Source: Pseudonocardiales bacterium
GTDB lineage: Bacteria > Actinomycetota > Actinomycetes > Mycobacteriales > Pseudonocardiaceae
Reading direction: 5' to 3'
Length of the DNA: 55,056 bases
NCBI GenBank assembly: GCA_019243635.1
Contig: JAFAUB010000007.1
Span: 1-55,056, forward strand
Shown: piece by piece, positions 39,801-48,734 of the stretch
How positions within the stretch are numbered: the stretch's first letter is position 1
Layout: each line of letters begins with the position of its first letter
Notes under the pieces: generated by a model
Databases searched by the model: none
Told to the model about the DNA's origin: nothing
Seen by the model: the letters and a program-made list of their open reading frames with translations, nothing else
Made by a program: the position numbers and the translations under genes

Positions 39801-40217
39801 ATGAACGCCTCGGGCGACGTCACCACGGTGCTGGTCTTCAGCCACCGGCCGGAAGTGCGCGAAGCCATCATCAACGCACTCGGGCCGCGTCCCTCGGCCG
39901 ATGTCGGCCGCGTGCGCTATGTCGAGGCCGGGACGATCGCCGAGGTGCTGGCCGAGGTCGACGCGGGTGGCGTGGACCTGGCGATCCTGGACGGTGAGGC
40001 GCAGCCCACCGGAGGGATGGGGCTGGCCCGCCAGCTCAAGAACGAGATCGCGCGGTGCCCGCCGGTGATCGTTGCCGTGCGGCGCAGGGACGACCGGTGG
40101 CTGGCGGTCTGGTCGCAGGCCGACGCGGTGATCGTGCATCCGCTGGATCCGTTGGTCGCCGCCGAGACCGTGGCCGAGGTGCTTCGCGCGCGGCGGCCGC
40201 GGGCAGCGAACGGTTGA
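39801..40217 (+). CDS. Receiver-like (CheY-fold) protein with degenerate active site
   Basis: A 138-aa single-domain protein with the alternating fold of a response-regulator receiver. The phospho-acceptor-like Asp is present ([12 protein letters not shown]), but the acidic pair after strand 1 is replaced ([10 protein letters not shown]), and the conserved KP after strand 5 reads VIVHPLDP. It is probably a pseudo-receiver that works by protein contact. There is no output domain or paired kinase nearby. It lies directly upstream of trpD and is divergent from ctaE. Confidence 0.8.
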   Translation: MNASGDVTTVLVFSHRPEVREAIINALGPRPSADVGRVRYVEAGTIAEVLAEVDAGGVDLAILDGEAQPTGGMGLARQLKNEIARCPPVIVAVRRRDDRWLAVWSQADAVIVHPLDPLVAAETVAEVLRARRPRAANG

Positions 40218-40228
40218 GGCCGCGCGAC

Positions 40229-41290
40229 ATGGTGGCGCCGACGCGTTCCCTCGGCTGGCCGGCACTGCTGGGACAGCTGATCGCCGGCACTGACCTGGAC
40301 GCCCAGGACACGACATGGGTGATGGACCAGGTGATGTCCGGGGTGGCCACCCAGGCCCAGATAGCCGCCTTCGTGGTTGCGCTTCGAGTCAAGGGTGAGA
40401 CTCCAGCGGAGATCGCCGGTCTAGCCGATGGCATGCTTTCGCGCGCTCGCCGGGTGCGGGTCCCCCAGCGGGCGGTCGACGTGGTCGGCACCGGAGGTGA
40501 CCATGCGCACACCGTCAACATCTCCACGATGGCGGCGCTGGTGACGGCCGCAGCCGGCGCACCGGTGGTCAAGCACGGTAACCGCGCGGCGTCCTCACAG
40601 TGTGGCGCCGCGGACGTGCTCGAGGCACTCGGCGTGGCGATCGATCTCGGCCCGGAGCGGGTAGCACGGTGCGTCGCCGAGGTGGGAATCGGGTTCTGCT
40701 TCGCGCCCCTGTTCCACCCGGCGATGCGGCACGCGGCGGTGGTGCGCCGGGAGATCGGGGTCCCCACCGCCTTCAACTTCCTCGGGCCACTGATCAACCC
40801 CGCGCAGCCGGAGGCGGGGCTGGTGGGCTGCGCGGATCCGCGGATGGCGTCGGTGTTGGCCCAGGTGCTCGCCGACCGTGGAGTCAGCGCGCTGGTGGTA
40901 CGCGGCGACGACGGGCTCGACGAGATCACCACCACGACCACCACCTCGGTGTGGGTGGTCGACGGCGCCGCGGTGCGGCGTGATCGGTTGGACCCGGCCG
41001 CGCTGGACGTGCCGGTGGGTCGCCGGGAGGACCTGCGCGGTGGGGATGCCGCGACCAATGCCGATGCGGTGCGTCGCTTGCTCGCCGGTGAACCCGGTCC
41101 GGTGCGCGACGCCGTGCTCCTCAACGCCGGCGCGGCGCTTGTCGCGCACCGCGGCGTGACCGGCAATCTCCTCGGCGACCTCCGAGCGATGACACAGCGT
41201 GCGGCCAGGGCTGTTGACTCCGGCGCCGCAGCGGCGCTGCTGGAGCGCTGGACGAGGCTGACCATCGAGCTGTCCGCGACGGTGCGCTGA
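40229..41290 (+). CDS. trpD: Anthranilate phosphoribosyltransferase
   Basis: A 353-aa TrpD with [17 protein letters not shown] (PRPP site), [51 protein letters not shown] and GDDGLDE (the magnesium-binding motif, here [10 protein letters not shown]). It transfers phosphoribosyl to anthranilate in Trp synthesis. ATG 40229 is preferred; a TTG at 40214 overlapping the upstream stop is possible. No other trp genes are nearby. Confidence 0.96.
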   Translation: MVAPTRSLGWPALLGQLIAGTDLDAQDTTWVMDQVMSGVATQAQIAAFVVALRVKGETPAEIAGLADGMLSRARRVRVPQRAVDVVGTGGDHAHTVNISTMAALVTAAAGAPVVKHGNRAASSQCGAADVLEALGVAIDLGPERVARCVAEVGIGFCFAPLFHPAMRHAAVVRREIGVPTAFNFLGPLINPAQPEAGLVGCADPRMASVLAQVLADRGVSALVVRGDDGLDEITTTTTTSVWVVDGAAVRRDRLDPAALDVPVGRREDLRGGDAATNADAVRRLLAGEPGPVRDAVLLNAGAALVAHRGVTGNLLGDLRAMTQRAARAVDSGAAAALLERWTRLTIELSATVR

Positions 41291-41342
41291 CTCGGGCGGG
41301 CTGTGCCGCGCTTTCCGCCTATCCCGTACCGGCGAGCGGCTG

Positions 41343-41354
41343 CCGTATATACGG
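41343..41354. promoter_or_regulatory. 12-bp perfect palindrome upstream of NlpC/P60 gene
   Basis: CCGTATATACGG, with an AT core in a GC-rich gap, 174 bp before the first NlpC/P60 start. It could be an operator half-pair or part of a promoter. Confidence 0.3.
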
Positions 41355-41528
41355 AAAGTAATCACCGGTCACGGAGAACCCTCCAACGGATGGCATACCG
41401 ATGCTGTCCGAGTGAAGATCCGCGCCCAAGTGCGCGAGGGGACGTTAGGCGACATGCGCGGGGTGATCTCCCGCTACGCATGGCCGGGCATTCGGACGTT
41501 GAGGTCCGAGAATGGGAGATAGCTGCGG

Positions 41529-42587
41529 GTGGTGTCCCATCGTCAGAACAGCGTCCTTCGGATCGTGGCGGCTGGGGTGGCCTTCATCGCCGTGCTGAGC
41601 ATGCCACCAGCCCTCGCGGTCGCCGATCCAGGCCCCGCTCCCGCGCCCGGTCCTGCGGCGCCCGATCCCGGGGGGACCGTCGCGCAGGTTCGCGCGTTGA
41701 GCCGTCAGGCCGAGGTGATCACCGAGCAGTGGAAGCTGGCCACGGACCGGCTGCTGGCCCGTCGGGCGGATGCGGAACGGGCGCACGGTGACGCGGCGGC
41801 CGCGAGGGCCATCGCCGACCAGGCCCGCGTGGCGCAGAGCGCGTTCCGTACTCAGGTGGACCGGCTGACCAGCGCCACCTTTGAAGGCGTCCGGATCAGC
41901 AGTCTGACCGCGATGCTGATCAGCGACTCGCCGCGACAGTTCATGGAGCAGATGTCCGCGCTGGACGTGCTGGCGGTGAGCAACAGGGCGGTGATGGACA
42001 GGCTGGCGGCCGCCGTCTCCCGCGCCGGGCAGGCGGAGCTCGCTGCCACCGACGCGGAGACGCGCGCGGCCGTGGCTGAGCTTGACGCCGCTCGGATCGC
42101 CGGCGATGTGGCCCAGGCCCGGCTTGAGATGGGCCGGCAGATCAATCTCGTACAGGAGCGCCTCGGCAGGCTCACCACTGACGAGCTCGCCCATTACGCC
42201 TCCGAGGGGTTCACCGACTACCCGATCGACATGGTCGGTGACACCCTCGGCATCAAGGCCCTGCGGGCCGCGCTGACCCGGCAGGGGGCACCTTACATCT
42301 GGGGCGCTGAGGGGCCGAGCACCTTCGACTGCTCAGGTCTGGTGATGTGGGCTTACCGTCAGGCTGGGGTGAACCTCCCGAGGGTGGCCTTCGACCAGGC
42401 CAGAGTGGGCACCGCTGTGTTCTCAGGCCTGCTGCCCGGAGACCTCATCGCGCTGTACTGGCCAGTGAGTCACATCGGCATCTACGTGGGCAACGGGCTC
42501 TACATCAACGCGCCGCAGAGCGGCGACGTGGTCAAAGTCGCCCGAGTCCCGTGGCGCGACGTCACGGCTGTCCGCCGGATCGGATGA
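41529..42587 (+). CDS. NlpC/P60 peptidoglycan hydrolase (RipA-type), copy 1
   Basis: A 352-aa secreted protein: signal peptide (hydrophobic residues 11-31, cleavage near ALAVADP), a long coiled-coil region (about residues 50-205) and a C-terminal NlpC/P60 domain. The catalytic Cys is in TFDCSGLVMW and the His in SHIGIYVGNG. Expected to cut D-Glu-mDAP bonds in stem peptides, with the coiled coil restraining or targeting it. The GTG start has GGGAG ~13 nt upstream. Copy 2 lies 600 bp downstream. Confidence 0.93.
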   Translation: MVSHRQNSVLRIVAAGVAFIAVLSMPPALAVADPGPAPAPGPAAPDPGGTVAQVRALSRQAEVITEQWKLATDRLLARRADAERAHGDAAAARAIADQARVAQSAFRTQVDRLTSATFEGVRISSLTAMLISDSPRQFMEQMSALDVLAVSNRAVMDRLAAAVSRAGQAELAATDAETRAAVAELDAARIAGDVAQARLEMGRQINLVQERLGRLTTDELAHYASEGFTDYPIDMVGDTLGIKALRAALTRQGAPYIWGAEGPSTFDCSGLVMWAYRQAGVNLPRVAFDQARVGTAVFSGLLPGDLIALYWPVSHIGIYVGNGLYINAPQSGDVVKVARVPWRDVTAVRRIG

Positions 42588-42734
42588 TCCCCGCTCTCGG
42601 ATCCGGGTGCCGGAGCGACTTCGCAACGGTGAACCGGTGATCCGGGAGAGTGGAGCGCCCGAGATTGTCAGTGTCGAGGTCTACCGTCCGTAGTGACCAG
42701 CTCACCAGCGAGATCGAGCGAGACGGAGCCCGAT

Positions 42735-43007
42735 ATGATCGTGGATTGCGACCGGTGTGAGGTACGTGGCGGCGCCTGCCAGGACTGCGTCATCACCGTG
42801 CTGCTCGGAGCCCCGCCGGGTGGCGTCGAGTTGGACGGCACCGAACGACGGGCCCTGGACACCTTGGCCGAGGTCGGCATGGTGCCCCGCCTGCGACTGG
42901 TGGACCGCCAAGCAACACCAGCGGCGAGCGATACGGGGGCCTACCTGCCCAAGAGCGCTCAGCGGTGTGTAGGCGACGGTGAGCGGTCTCAACGGCACGT
43001 GAGCTGA
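42735..43007 (+). CDS. CxxC...CxxC microprotein (90 aa)
   Basis: Begins MIVDCDRCEVRGGACQDCVI, giving Cys5, Cys8, Cys15 and Cys18 in a C-x2-C-x6-C-x2-C arrangement suited to zinc or an Fe-S cluster. LLGAPPGGVELDGTERRALD and a less ordered tail follow. GGAG lies 6 nt before the ATG. I recognise the N-terminal pattern as a conserved actinobacterial hypothetical often found beside NlpC/P60 and pimB genes. The last ~35 residues look non-conserved. Confidence 0.8.
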   Translation: MIVDCDRCEVRGGACQDCVITVLLGAPPGGVELDGTERRALDTLAEVGMVPRLRLVDRQATPAASDTGAYLPKSAQRCVGDGERSQRHVS

Positions 43008-43090
43008 TCGGCGTGGCCGATAGTGCTCGGGCTTGCGGTGACGTCCATCGTGCCCAGCGGTCACTCTGGCCCATCGTTGACGCATAAGTG

Positions 43091-43119
43091 GTGACAGTGT
43101 CGGTGGCCTTTCGTAGTCT
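43091..43119 (+). promoter_or_regulatory. Predicted promoter of NlpC/P60 copy 2
   Basis: GTGACA (43091-43096), a 17-nt spacer and TAGTCT (43114-43119) resemble a housekeeping sigma-70-type promoter, 72 nt before the GTG start at 43192. Confidence 0.4.
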
Positions 43120-43191
43120 TCCCGAGGCCTTGCGGTAGGTGCCTCCCAGACCTGGGCGGCAGCGTCCAAGGGAAGAGGAGACAGCCGCGAC

Positions 43192-44265
43192 GTGTCGTCG
43201 CATCATCTGAAGCCCGGTGTTGTCACGCCTGGTGCTGTGAGGCGCAGTGTCTCGGCAGCGATGGCAGCCGCAACTGTGGTTGTCCTAGGGGCTGTCCTGG
43301 TCACTCCGGCCGCCGCCGACCCGGTGCCGCCCGGGGACGCCATCACCGCCGCGCAGCAGCTTGCCGACCTGAACCGGCAGGCTGAGGTGCTCACCGAAAG
43401 GTGGCACTACACCCTCGACCAGTTGAGCGCCCGCCGTGCGGAGCTGGAGCGCGCCAGGGCTGACGTCAACGCCGCCGCCGCCGCCGCGGAGCGCGCCAGG
43501 GCTGTTCAGGGTCAGTACCGCGGCCAAGTCGACAGGCTGACCAACGCCTCGTTCGAGGGTGCGCGCCTGTCCCGGCTGTCCGCTCTGCTCGTCAGTGACT
43601 CTCCCCAGGACTTCCTGGACCAGATGTCAGTGCTGGACATGCTCGCGGTGGACAACAAGCAGGCCCTGGACCGGCTCACCGGCGCCGTCGCGCAGGCCCA
43701 GCAGGCCGAGCAGTCGGCCGACAACGCGGCCGCGCGAGCCGGCCAGGCTGAGCGGGATGCGGCTCAGCTTGAAGGCGACCTGGCCGGCTCCCGCGCGGAG
43801 ATGGACCGTCAGATCCAGGTGGTCACGAAGCGCCTCGCGCAGCTGACCCGCCAGGAACGGGCCGCCTACACTGCCGGCGGGAACATCCATTTCCCGATCA
43901 ACCTGGTCGGTAGCGGTATCTCGGTCATGGCGGCGCGAGCCGCGTTGAGCAAGCAGGGCTCGGCGTACGTCTGGGGTGGCGATGGCCCGATCACATTTGA
44001 CTGCTCGGGATTGGTGAAGTGGGCCTTCGCGCAGGCCGGGATGCCGGGTCTGCCGCACTCAGCCGAGGAGCAGGCGCGGATGGGTCGCGCTGTCAGTCGT
44101 TCCGAGCTGCAGCCTGGTGATCTCATCGCGTTGTACTCCCCGATCAGCCACATCGGGATCTACGTCGGTGACGGCTTGTACGTGAACGCGCCACAGAGCG
44201 GCGACGTGGTGAAGGTCGTCTGGGTGCCGTGGAGCCAAGTCACCGCAATGAGCCGGATCGGCTGA
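43192..44265 (+). CDS. NlpC/P60 peptidoglycan hydrolase (RipA-type), copy 2
   Basis: A 357-aa paralogue of the preceding hydrolase with the same plan: signal peptide (cleavage near PAAADPV), coiled coil (about residues 60-215) with identical motifs such as QVDRLT and ISHIGIYVG, and a C-terminal NlpC/P60 domain with TFDCSGLVKW. It appears to come from tandem duplication. GAGGAG lies ~12 nt before the GTG. The separate upstream promoter suggests independent control. Confidence 0.93.
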   Translation: MSSHHLKPGVVTPGAVRRSVSAAMAAATVVVLGAVLVTPAAADPVPPGDAITAAQQLADLNRQAEVLTERWHYTLDQLSARRAELERARADVNAAAAAAERARAVQGQYRGQVDRLTNASFEGARLSRLSALLVSDSPQDFLDQMSVLDMLAVDNKQALDRLTGAVAQAQQAEQSADNAAARAGQAERDAAQLEGDLAGSRAEMDRQIQVVTKRLAQLTRQERAAYTAGGNIHFPINLVGSGISVMAARAALSKQGSAYVWGGDGPITFDCSGLVKWAFAQAGMPGLPHSAEEQARMGRAVSRSELQPGDLIALYSPISHIGIYVGDGLYVNAPQSGDVVKVVWVPWSQVTAMSRIG

Positions 44266-44313
44266 GCCCACCAGCCGCGACCCTCCGGCGACGTCACGGC
44301 TACCCTCCGACGG

Positions 44314-45441
44314 GTGCCACGGATCCTGCTGGTCAGCAATGACTTCCCACCCCGGCCCGGCGGCATCCAGGCTTACCTGCACCAACTGGCTCTGGCGCTG
44401 CCCGAGGGTGACATCGCGGTCTACGCACCAGACTGGCCGGGAGCGGCGGCCTTCGATGCGCGGTTGCCCTTCCCGGTCGTCCGGCATCCCGGACCCGTCA
44501 TGCTTCCCACACCGCCGGTACTCCGGCGGGCCGTCGGGCTGCTGCGGGAACTGCGCTGTGACACCGCGTGGTTCGGCGCGGCCGCCCCGCTGGCCCTGCT
44601 CGCTCCGGCACTGCGCCGCGCCGGGGTGGGACGGGTGGTGGCTAGCAGCCATGGACACGAGGTGGGCTGGTCGATGCTGCCCCCTGGCCGTATGGCGCTT
44701 CGCCGGATAGGCGCCGAGGCCGACGTGGTCACCGCCGTGAGCCGGTACACCCGGCGCCGAATCGCCTCGGCGTTCGGTCCCCGAGCCGCCCTGGAGCTGC
44801 TTCCACCGGGCGTGGACTGTGCGGCGTTGCGCCCAGACCCCGGCGCGCGCGCGGAGATCCGGCGCCGCCACCGGCTGGGGGACGCCCCGGTAGTGCTGTG
44901 CGTGTCCCGGCTGGTGGCTCGCAAGGGGCAGGACACCCTGGTCCGGGCGTTACCCGTGATCCAGCGCCAGGTGCCGGGGGCCACGCTGCTGCTCGTCGGA
45001 GACGGGCCGAGGCGAGCGGTGTTGCGGCGGCTGGCGCAGTCGTGTGGCGTCGCCGGTGCCGTGGTGTGCACGGGAGCGGTGCCGTGGTCTGAGCTGCCCG
45101 CGTACTACGCCGCTGGCGACGTCTTCGCGATGCCCTGCCGGACCCGTGGGCACGGGCTGGACGTCGAAGGGCTCGGTCTGGTGTTTCTCGAGGCTTCGGC
45201 GACCGGCCTGCCGCTGGTGGTTGGTGACGCCGGCGGGGCGCGGGAGACGGTGCGCGAGGGCGACACCGGTGAGCTGGTGAATGGTCGTGACGTGGCGGCG
45301 GTGGCCAGGGCCGTCGGAACGCTGCTTGCCGACCCCGAGCGCGCCGCCGCGATGGGCCGGCGCGGGCGGCGCTGGATGCTGCGGGACTGGGACTGGTCCA
45401 GCCGCGCGCAGCAGCTCGCGGAGTTGCTCGTGAGTGCGTAG
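44314..45441 (+). CDS. pimB: GT4 mannosyltransferase, PimB'-type
   Basis: A 375-aa GT-B fold glycosyltransferase. It has the N-terminal SNDFPPRPGGIQAYLHQL, SSHGHEVGWSMLP, LLPPGVDCAALRPD, VLCVSRLVARKGQDTL and the donor-site E-x7-E region (GLVFLEASATGLPLVVGD). In mycobacteria and corynebacteria the protein at this locus adds the second mannose to phosphatidylinositol mannosides on the cytosolic membrane face. GTG start at 44314. Position next to fadD15 supports the call. Confidence 0.9.
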   Translation: MPRILLVSNDFPPRPGGIQAYLHQLALALPEGDIAVYAPDWPGAAAFDARLPFPVVRHPGPVMLPTPPVLRRAVGLLRELRCDTAWFGAAAPLALLAPALRRAGVGRVVASSHGHEVGWSMLPPGRMALRRIGAEADVVTAVSRYTRRRIASAFGPRAALELLPPGVDCAALRPDPGARAEIRRRHRLGDAPVVLCVSRLVARKGQDTLVRALPVIQRQVPGATLLLVGDGPRRAVLRRLAQSCGVAGAVVCTGAVPWSELPAYYAAGDVFAMPCRTRGHGLDVEGLGLVFLEASATGLPLVVGDAGGARETVREGDTGELVNGRDVAAVARAVGTLLADPERAAAMGRRGRRWMLRDWDWSSRAQQLAELLVSA

Positions 45442-45469
45442 CAGGGTCAGGACACTGTTACGCACTCAC
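45430..45469. terminator. Bidirectional terminator pimB / fadD15
   Basis: A 15-bp stem with one G-U pair (45430-45444 with 45455-45469) and a 10-nt loop overlaps the stop codons of both convergent genes. Confidence 0.8.
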
Positions 45470-47280
45470 CACCTGTAAAGCTCCTCGATCTCGGCGGCGA
45501 ACTCCTCAGCTATCACCGCACGCTTGGGTTTGAGCGTGGGGGTGAGCTGACCACCCTCCTCGGTGAGGTCGATCGGCAGGATCCGGAACTTGCGGATCGT
45601 CTCGGCCGTCGAGACGGTCTGGTTGGCGTCGTCCACCGCGTGCTGCACCTCGGCGCGCAGATCCTCATCGTCGACCAGGTCGGCGGCGCGGTTGCTCGTC
45701 GGCTTGCCGCGCTCGACGTTCCAGGCCGGGAGAGCCTCGGCGTCGAGGGTGATCAGAGCGGCGATGAAGGGCAGCTTGTCGCCCACCACCACGCATTGGC
45801 TGACCAGTCGATGGGCCCGGATCCGGTCCTCCAGCGCGGCCGGGGAGATGTTCTTGCCCGCCGCTGTGACAATGATCTCCTTCTTGCGACCGGTGATCCG
45901 CAGGAAGCCGTCCTGATCCAGCTCCCCGAGGTCGCCGGTGCGGAACCAGCCCTCAGTGACGGCTTCCTCGGTGGCCTGCTCGTTGTGCCAGTACCGGCGC
46001 AGCACACCGGGGCTCTTGATCAGCACCTCACCGTCATCGTCGATCTTGATCGTCATGCCGGGTAACGGCCGGCCCACAGTGCCGATCCTGACGTGTCTCT
46101 CGGTGTTCAGCGTGGCGGGAGCGCTGGTCTCGGTGAGCCCGTAGCCCTCCAACACCGGCAACCCGATACCGCGGAAGAAATGCCCGAGCCGCTCGCCCAG
46201 CGGGGCACCACCGGAGACCGCCGCGAGACACCGACCACCGAGCACCGCGCGGAGCTTGGAGTAGATCAACTGATCGAACAACGCGTGCTTGGCCCGCAAG
46301 CTCAGTCCGGCCCCGCCCGCGTCGTGGGAACGGCTCCACTCGACGGCGGTCGCAACGGCGGTGTCGAAGATGCGGCTCTTACCCCGCGCATGTGCTTTCT
46401 GTCTGGCCGAGTTGTACACCTTCTCGAACACCCGAGGCACCGCCAGCACGAATGTGGGCCGGAAGTCGGCCAACTCGGCGGCCAGGTTCTTCACATCCGA
46501 GGTGTGCCCCAGGGTGATCCGCGCGTACACACAGCAGCACTGGATGATCCGGGCGAACACGTGCGCCAGCGGCAGGAACAGCAGCACCGAGCTTCCCGGT
46601 TGCATCAGGCCGGGAAACGCCGTCACGGCCGACCGGGTCACGCTGAGCAGGTTGCGGTGGGTGATCTCGCAGCCCTTCGGTCGTCCCGTGGTCCCTGAGG
46701 TGTAGATCAGCGTCGCGAGATCCTCGGCGCCCACCGCGGTAGCGCGCTCGCGCACGGCGTCGTCGCTGATCTCGGCTCCCAGCGCGGTGAGCTCGTCGAT
46801 CGCTGCGGCCGGGTCGCTCCCGCTGCTCGCCGGGTCGATCCGCCAGACCGAAGCCGGTTCGCCCCGTTGATCAACCAACCTCTGGACCATGTCACGGTGC
46901 GCTCGGGTTTCGACCACGGCCGCCTTGGCGCCCGAATCCGACAGGATCCACTCCACCTGCTCCGGGGAGGACGTCTCATAAATGGGCACCGTCGACCCGC
47001 CGGCGGCCCAGATCGCGTAGTCCAACAGGGTCCACTCGTAGCGGGTCTTGGACAGCAGCGCGATCCGATCCCCGCGCTCGATGCCCGCCGCGATCAGGCC
47101 CTTGGCCACAGCCATCACCTGGTCGGCGAAGGCCCTTGCGGTGACCTCCATCCAGCCGTTGTCGGCCCGGCGGCGGAAGCTGACGCTACCGGCGAAGCGC
47201 TCGGCGTTGGCCCACACCGCGTCAGTAAGGTTCTCCTGGTCATCCACCGTGCTGGTGGCGGGAACCGCGAACTCCCGCAC
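45466..47280 (-). CDS. fadD15: Long-chain fatty-acid-CoA ligase (FadD15-type)
   Basis: A 604-aa adenylate-forming enzyme with the P-loop YTSGTTGRPKGCEIT, LEGYGLTETSAP, the hinge region WFRTGDLGELDQDGF and the C-terminal GRKKEIIVTAAGKNISP. It activates long-chain fatty acids as acyl-CoA. GTG 47280 has GGAGGT ~5 nt upstream and matches the family start; the frame is open to 47691 over the SRPBCC gene on the other strand, without meaning. Confidence 0.95.
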   Translation of the reverse strand: MREFAVPATSTVDDQENLTDAVWANAERFAGSVSFRRRADNGWMEVTARAFADQVMAVAKGLIAAGIERGDRIALLSKTRYEWTLLDYAIWAAGGSTVPIYETSSPEQVEWILSDSGAKAAVVETRAHRDMVQRLVDQRGEPASVWRIDPASSGSDPAAAIDELTALGAEISDDAVRERATAVGAEDLATLIYTSGTTGRPKGCEITHRNLLSVTRSAVTAFPGLMQPGSSVLLFLPLAHVFARIIQCCCVYARITLGHTSDVKNLAAELADFRPTFVLAVPRVFEKVYNSARQKAHARGKSRIFDTAVATAVEWSRSHDAGGAGLSLRAKHALFDQLIYSKLRAVLGGRCLAAVSGGAPLGERLGHFFRGIGLPVLEGYGLTETSAPATLNTERHVRIGTVGRPLPGMTIKIDDDGEVLIKSPGVLRRYWHNEQATEEAVTEGWFRTGDLGELDQDGFLRITGRKKEIIVTAAGKNISPAALEDRIRAHRLVSQCVVVGDKLPFIAALITLDAEALPAWNVERGKPTSNRAADLVDDEDLRAEVQHAVDDANQTVSTAETIRKFRILPIDLTEEGGQLTPTLKPKRAVIAEEFAAEIEELYRW

Positions 47281-47415
47281 GGGTACCTCCGCAGCTTGAG
47301 GTTTCTCCAGTACGCTGGGCAACGTATCGCGACCCGCGTTTCGTCCGACAGTCCCGCCGCGCGGACTGCGCTCTGCCGAAGCTGCGGGGGCGAGGTGGCG
47401 GGTAGCCTGCGCGGC

Positions 47416-47850
47416 ATGGCCGAGAAGTCGACTCAGTCCATCGTCATCAACGCCGATCCCAAGGCGATCATGGATGTGATCGCTGACTTCCCCGGCTACC
47501 CGCGTTGGGCGGCGGCGGTGAAGAAGGCCGAGGTCATCGCCCCCGGCGCCGGTGGTCGCGCGGAGCGGGTACGGTTCTCGATGGACGCTGGTCTGGTCAA
47601 GGACGAGTACGTGCTCGAGTACGTCTGGTCTGAGGACGGGCTGACGGTGGCCTGGGAACTGGTCGAGAGCCGGATCCAGAAGGCGCAGCATGGCTCCTAC
47701 GTCCTAGAACCTGTCGGCCCGGCGACCAGAGTAACCTACAGTCTGGCGGTCGACCTCGCGATCCCCATGATCGGGATGATCAGACGAAAGGCCGAGAAGG
47801 TCATCATGGAAACCGCGCTGAAGGAGCTCAAGCGCCACGTGGAGCTCTGA
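47416..47850 (+). CDS. SRPBCC-family lipid/hydrophobic-ligand protein
   Basis: A 144-aa START/Bet v 1-like protein (KSTQSIVINADPKAIMDVIA, DFPGYPRWAAAVKKAEV, ending METALKELKRHVEL) with the helix-grip pattern that binds hydrophobic ligands. The same gene lies near fadD15 in mycobacteria. Its position between acyl-CoA ligase and acyltransferase suggests lipid handling, which is inference. Divergent from fadD15. Confidence 0.9.
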   Translation: MAEKSTQSIVINADPKAIMDVIADFPGYPRWAAAVKKAEVIAPGAGGRAERVRFSMDAGLVKDEYVLEYVWSEDGLTVAWELVESRIQKAQHGSYVLEPVGPATRVTYSLAVDLAIPMIGMIRRKAEKVIMETALKELKRHVEL

Positions 47851-47908
47851 GCCTGCGGGGTGCGACGGTGCCCCCGTGTCCGGCGGCATCGAACCTGCGA
47901 CCTGCCGG

Positions 47909-47973
47909 CCAGCGTACGAAGGGTACGGGGTGCTGGGGTCGTTGTGCCCCGGATGCCGTACTCCGTACGCTGG
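47909..47973 (+). ncRNA. 65-nt structured element between SRPBCC and acyltransferase genes
   Basis: A nested stem: 10 perfect pairs (47909-47918 with 47964-47973), a small internal loop, 6 perfect pairs (47923-47928 with 47956-47961) and an inner GGGG/CCCC hairpin (47935-47938 with 47947-47950). It could be a terminator, a small RNA or a cis-regulatory leader of the acyltransferase gene 43 nt downstream. The class is unknown to me. Confidence 0.5.
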
Positions 47974-48015
47974 CTGGATACTGCGGCCGCGAAGCGAGGG
48001 AAGGATCGGTAGGCG

Positions 48016-48723
48016 GTGTTCTACTGGCTGCTCAAACACCTGCTGCTCGGCCCGTTGATGCGGCTGGCATGCCGCCCGCGGGTCCAGGGCGCCGAACACA
48101 TCCCGGAGCGTGGTGGCGCCATTCTGGCCAGCAACCACCTCGCGGTCGCCGACTCGTTCTTCCTGCCACTGATGGTCCGTCGCAGGGTCACCTTCCTGGC
48201 CAAGCGGGAGTACTTCACCACTCCGGGCCTGCGGGGATGGCTCACGCGACAGTTCTTCAGCGCCGCCGGTCAGGTCCCCATCGACCGCTCCAGCGCATCG
48301 GCCGCGCAGGCCGCCCTGGACACCGGAGCGCGGCTGCTGGCACAAGGCAAGCTGCTCGGTATCTACCCGGAGGGCACGCGGTCTCCGGATGGCCGGTTGT
48401 ACAAGGGCAAGACCGGTGTCGCCAGGATGGCGCTGGAGGCCGGCGTCCCGGTGATCCCGGTCGTGATGGTGGGTACGGACAAGGTCAGTCCCCTGGGTAC
48501 CAGGATGTGGCGGCCGCATCCGGTGGAGATACGGTTCGGCGCCCCGCTGGACTTCTCGCGCTACGCGGGTCTGGACGGTGACCGGTTCGTCGAGCGGGCC
48601 ATGGTTGACGAGATCATGTACGCCTTGATGGAGCTCTCCGGCCAGGAGTACGTCGACAAGTACGCGACGTCACTCAAAGAGCGCGAAGCCTCACCGCCGC
48701 AGCTGGCCCTCAAGGCCTCCTAG
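48016..48723 (+). CDS. 1-acyl-sn-glycerol-3-phosphate acyltransferase family protein
   Basis: A 235-aa PlsC-type acyltransferase with the catalytic NHLAVAD (H-x4-D) in ASNHLAVADSFF, VPIDRS, the phosphate-binding YPEGTRSPDGRLYKGKTGVA and VIPVVMVGT. It probably acylates lysophosphatidate or a PIM/glycolipid acceptor. GTG start with GGTAGGCG upstream. Its place matches a mycobacterial PlsC-like gene downstream of fadD15; the ArsA-like genes normally between them are missing here. Confidence 0.92.
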   Translation: MFYWLLKHLLLGPLMRLACRPRVQGAEHIPERGGAILASNHLAVADSFFLPLMVRRRVTFLAKREYFTTPGLRGWLTRQFFSAAGQVPIDRSSASAAQAALDTGARLLAQGKLLGIYPEGTRSPDGRLYKGKTGVARMALEAGVPVIPVVMVGTDKVSPLGTRMWRPHPVEIRFGAPLDFSRYAGLDGDRFVERAMVDEIMYALMELSGQEYVDKYATSLKEREASPPQLALKAS

Positions 48724-48734
48724 CGCAGCATCGC

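Noticed and set aside
41291..41528. ydaO-type (c-di-AMP) riboswitch before the NlpC/P60 gene
   Set aside because: Such riboswitches precede some actinobacterial wall-hydrolase genes, but I could not find the conserved motifs here or at 43008-43191.
47876..47905. tRNA T-arm-like sequence on the minus strand
   Set aside because: GGTTCGATGCC looks tRNA-like but the flanks do not form the T-stem and no other tRNA arms are present.
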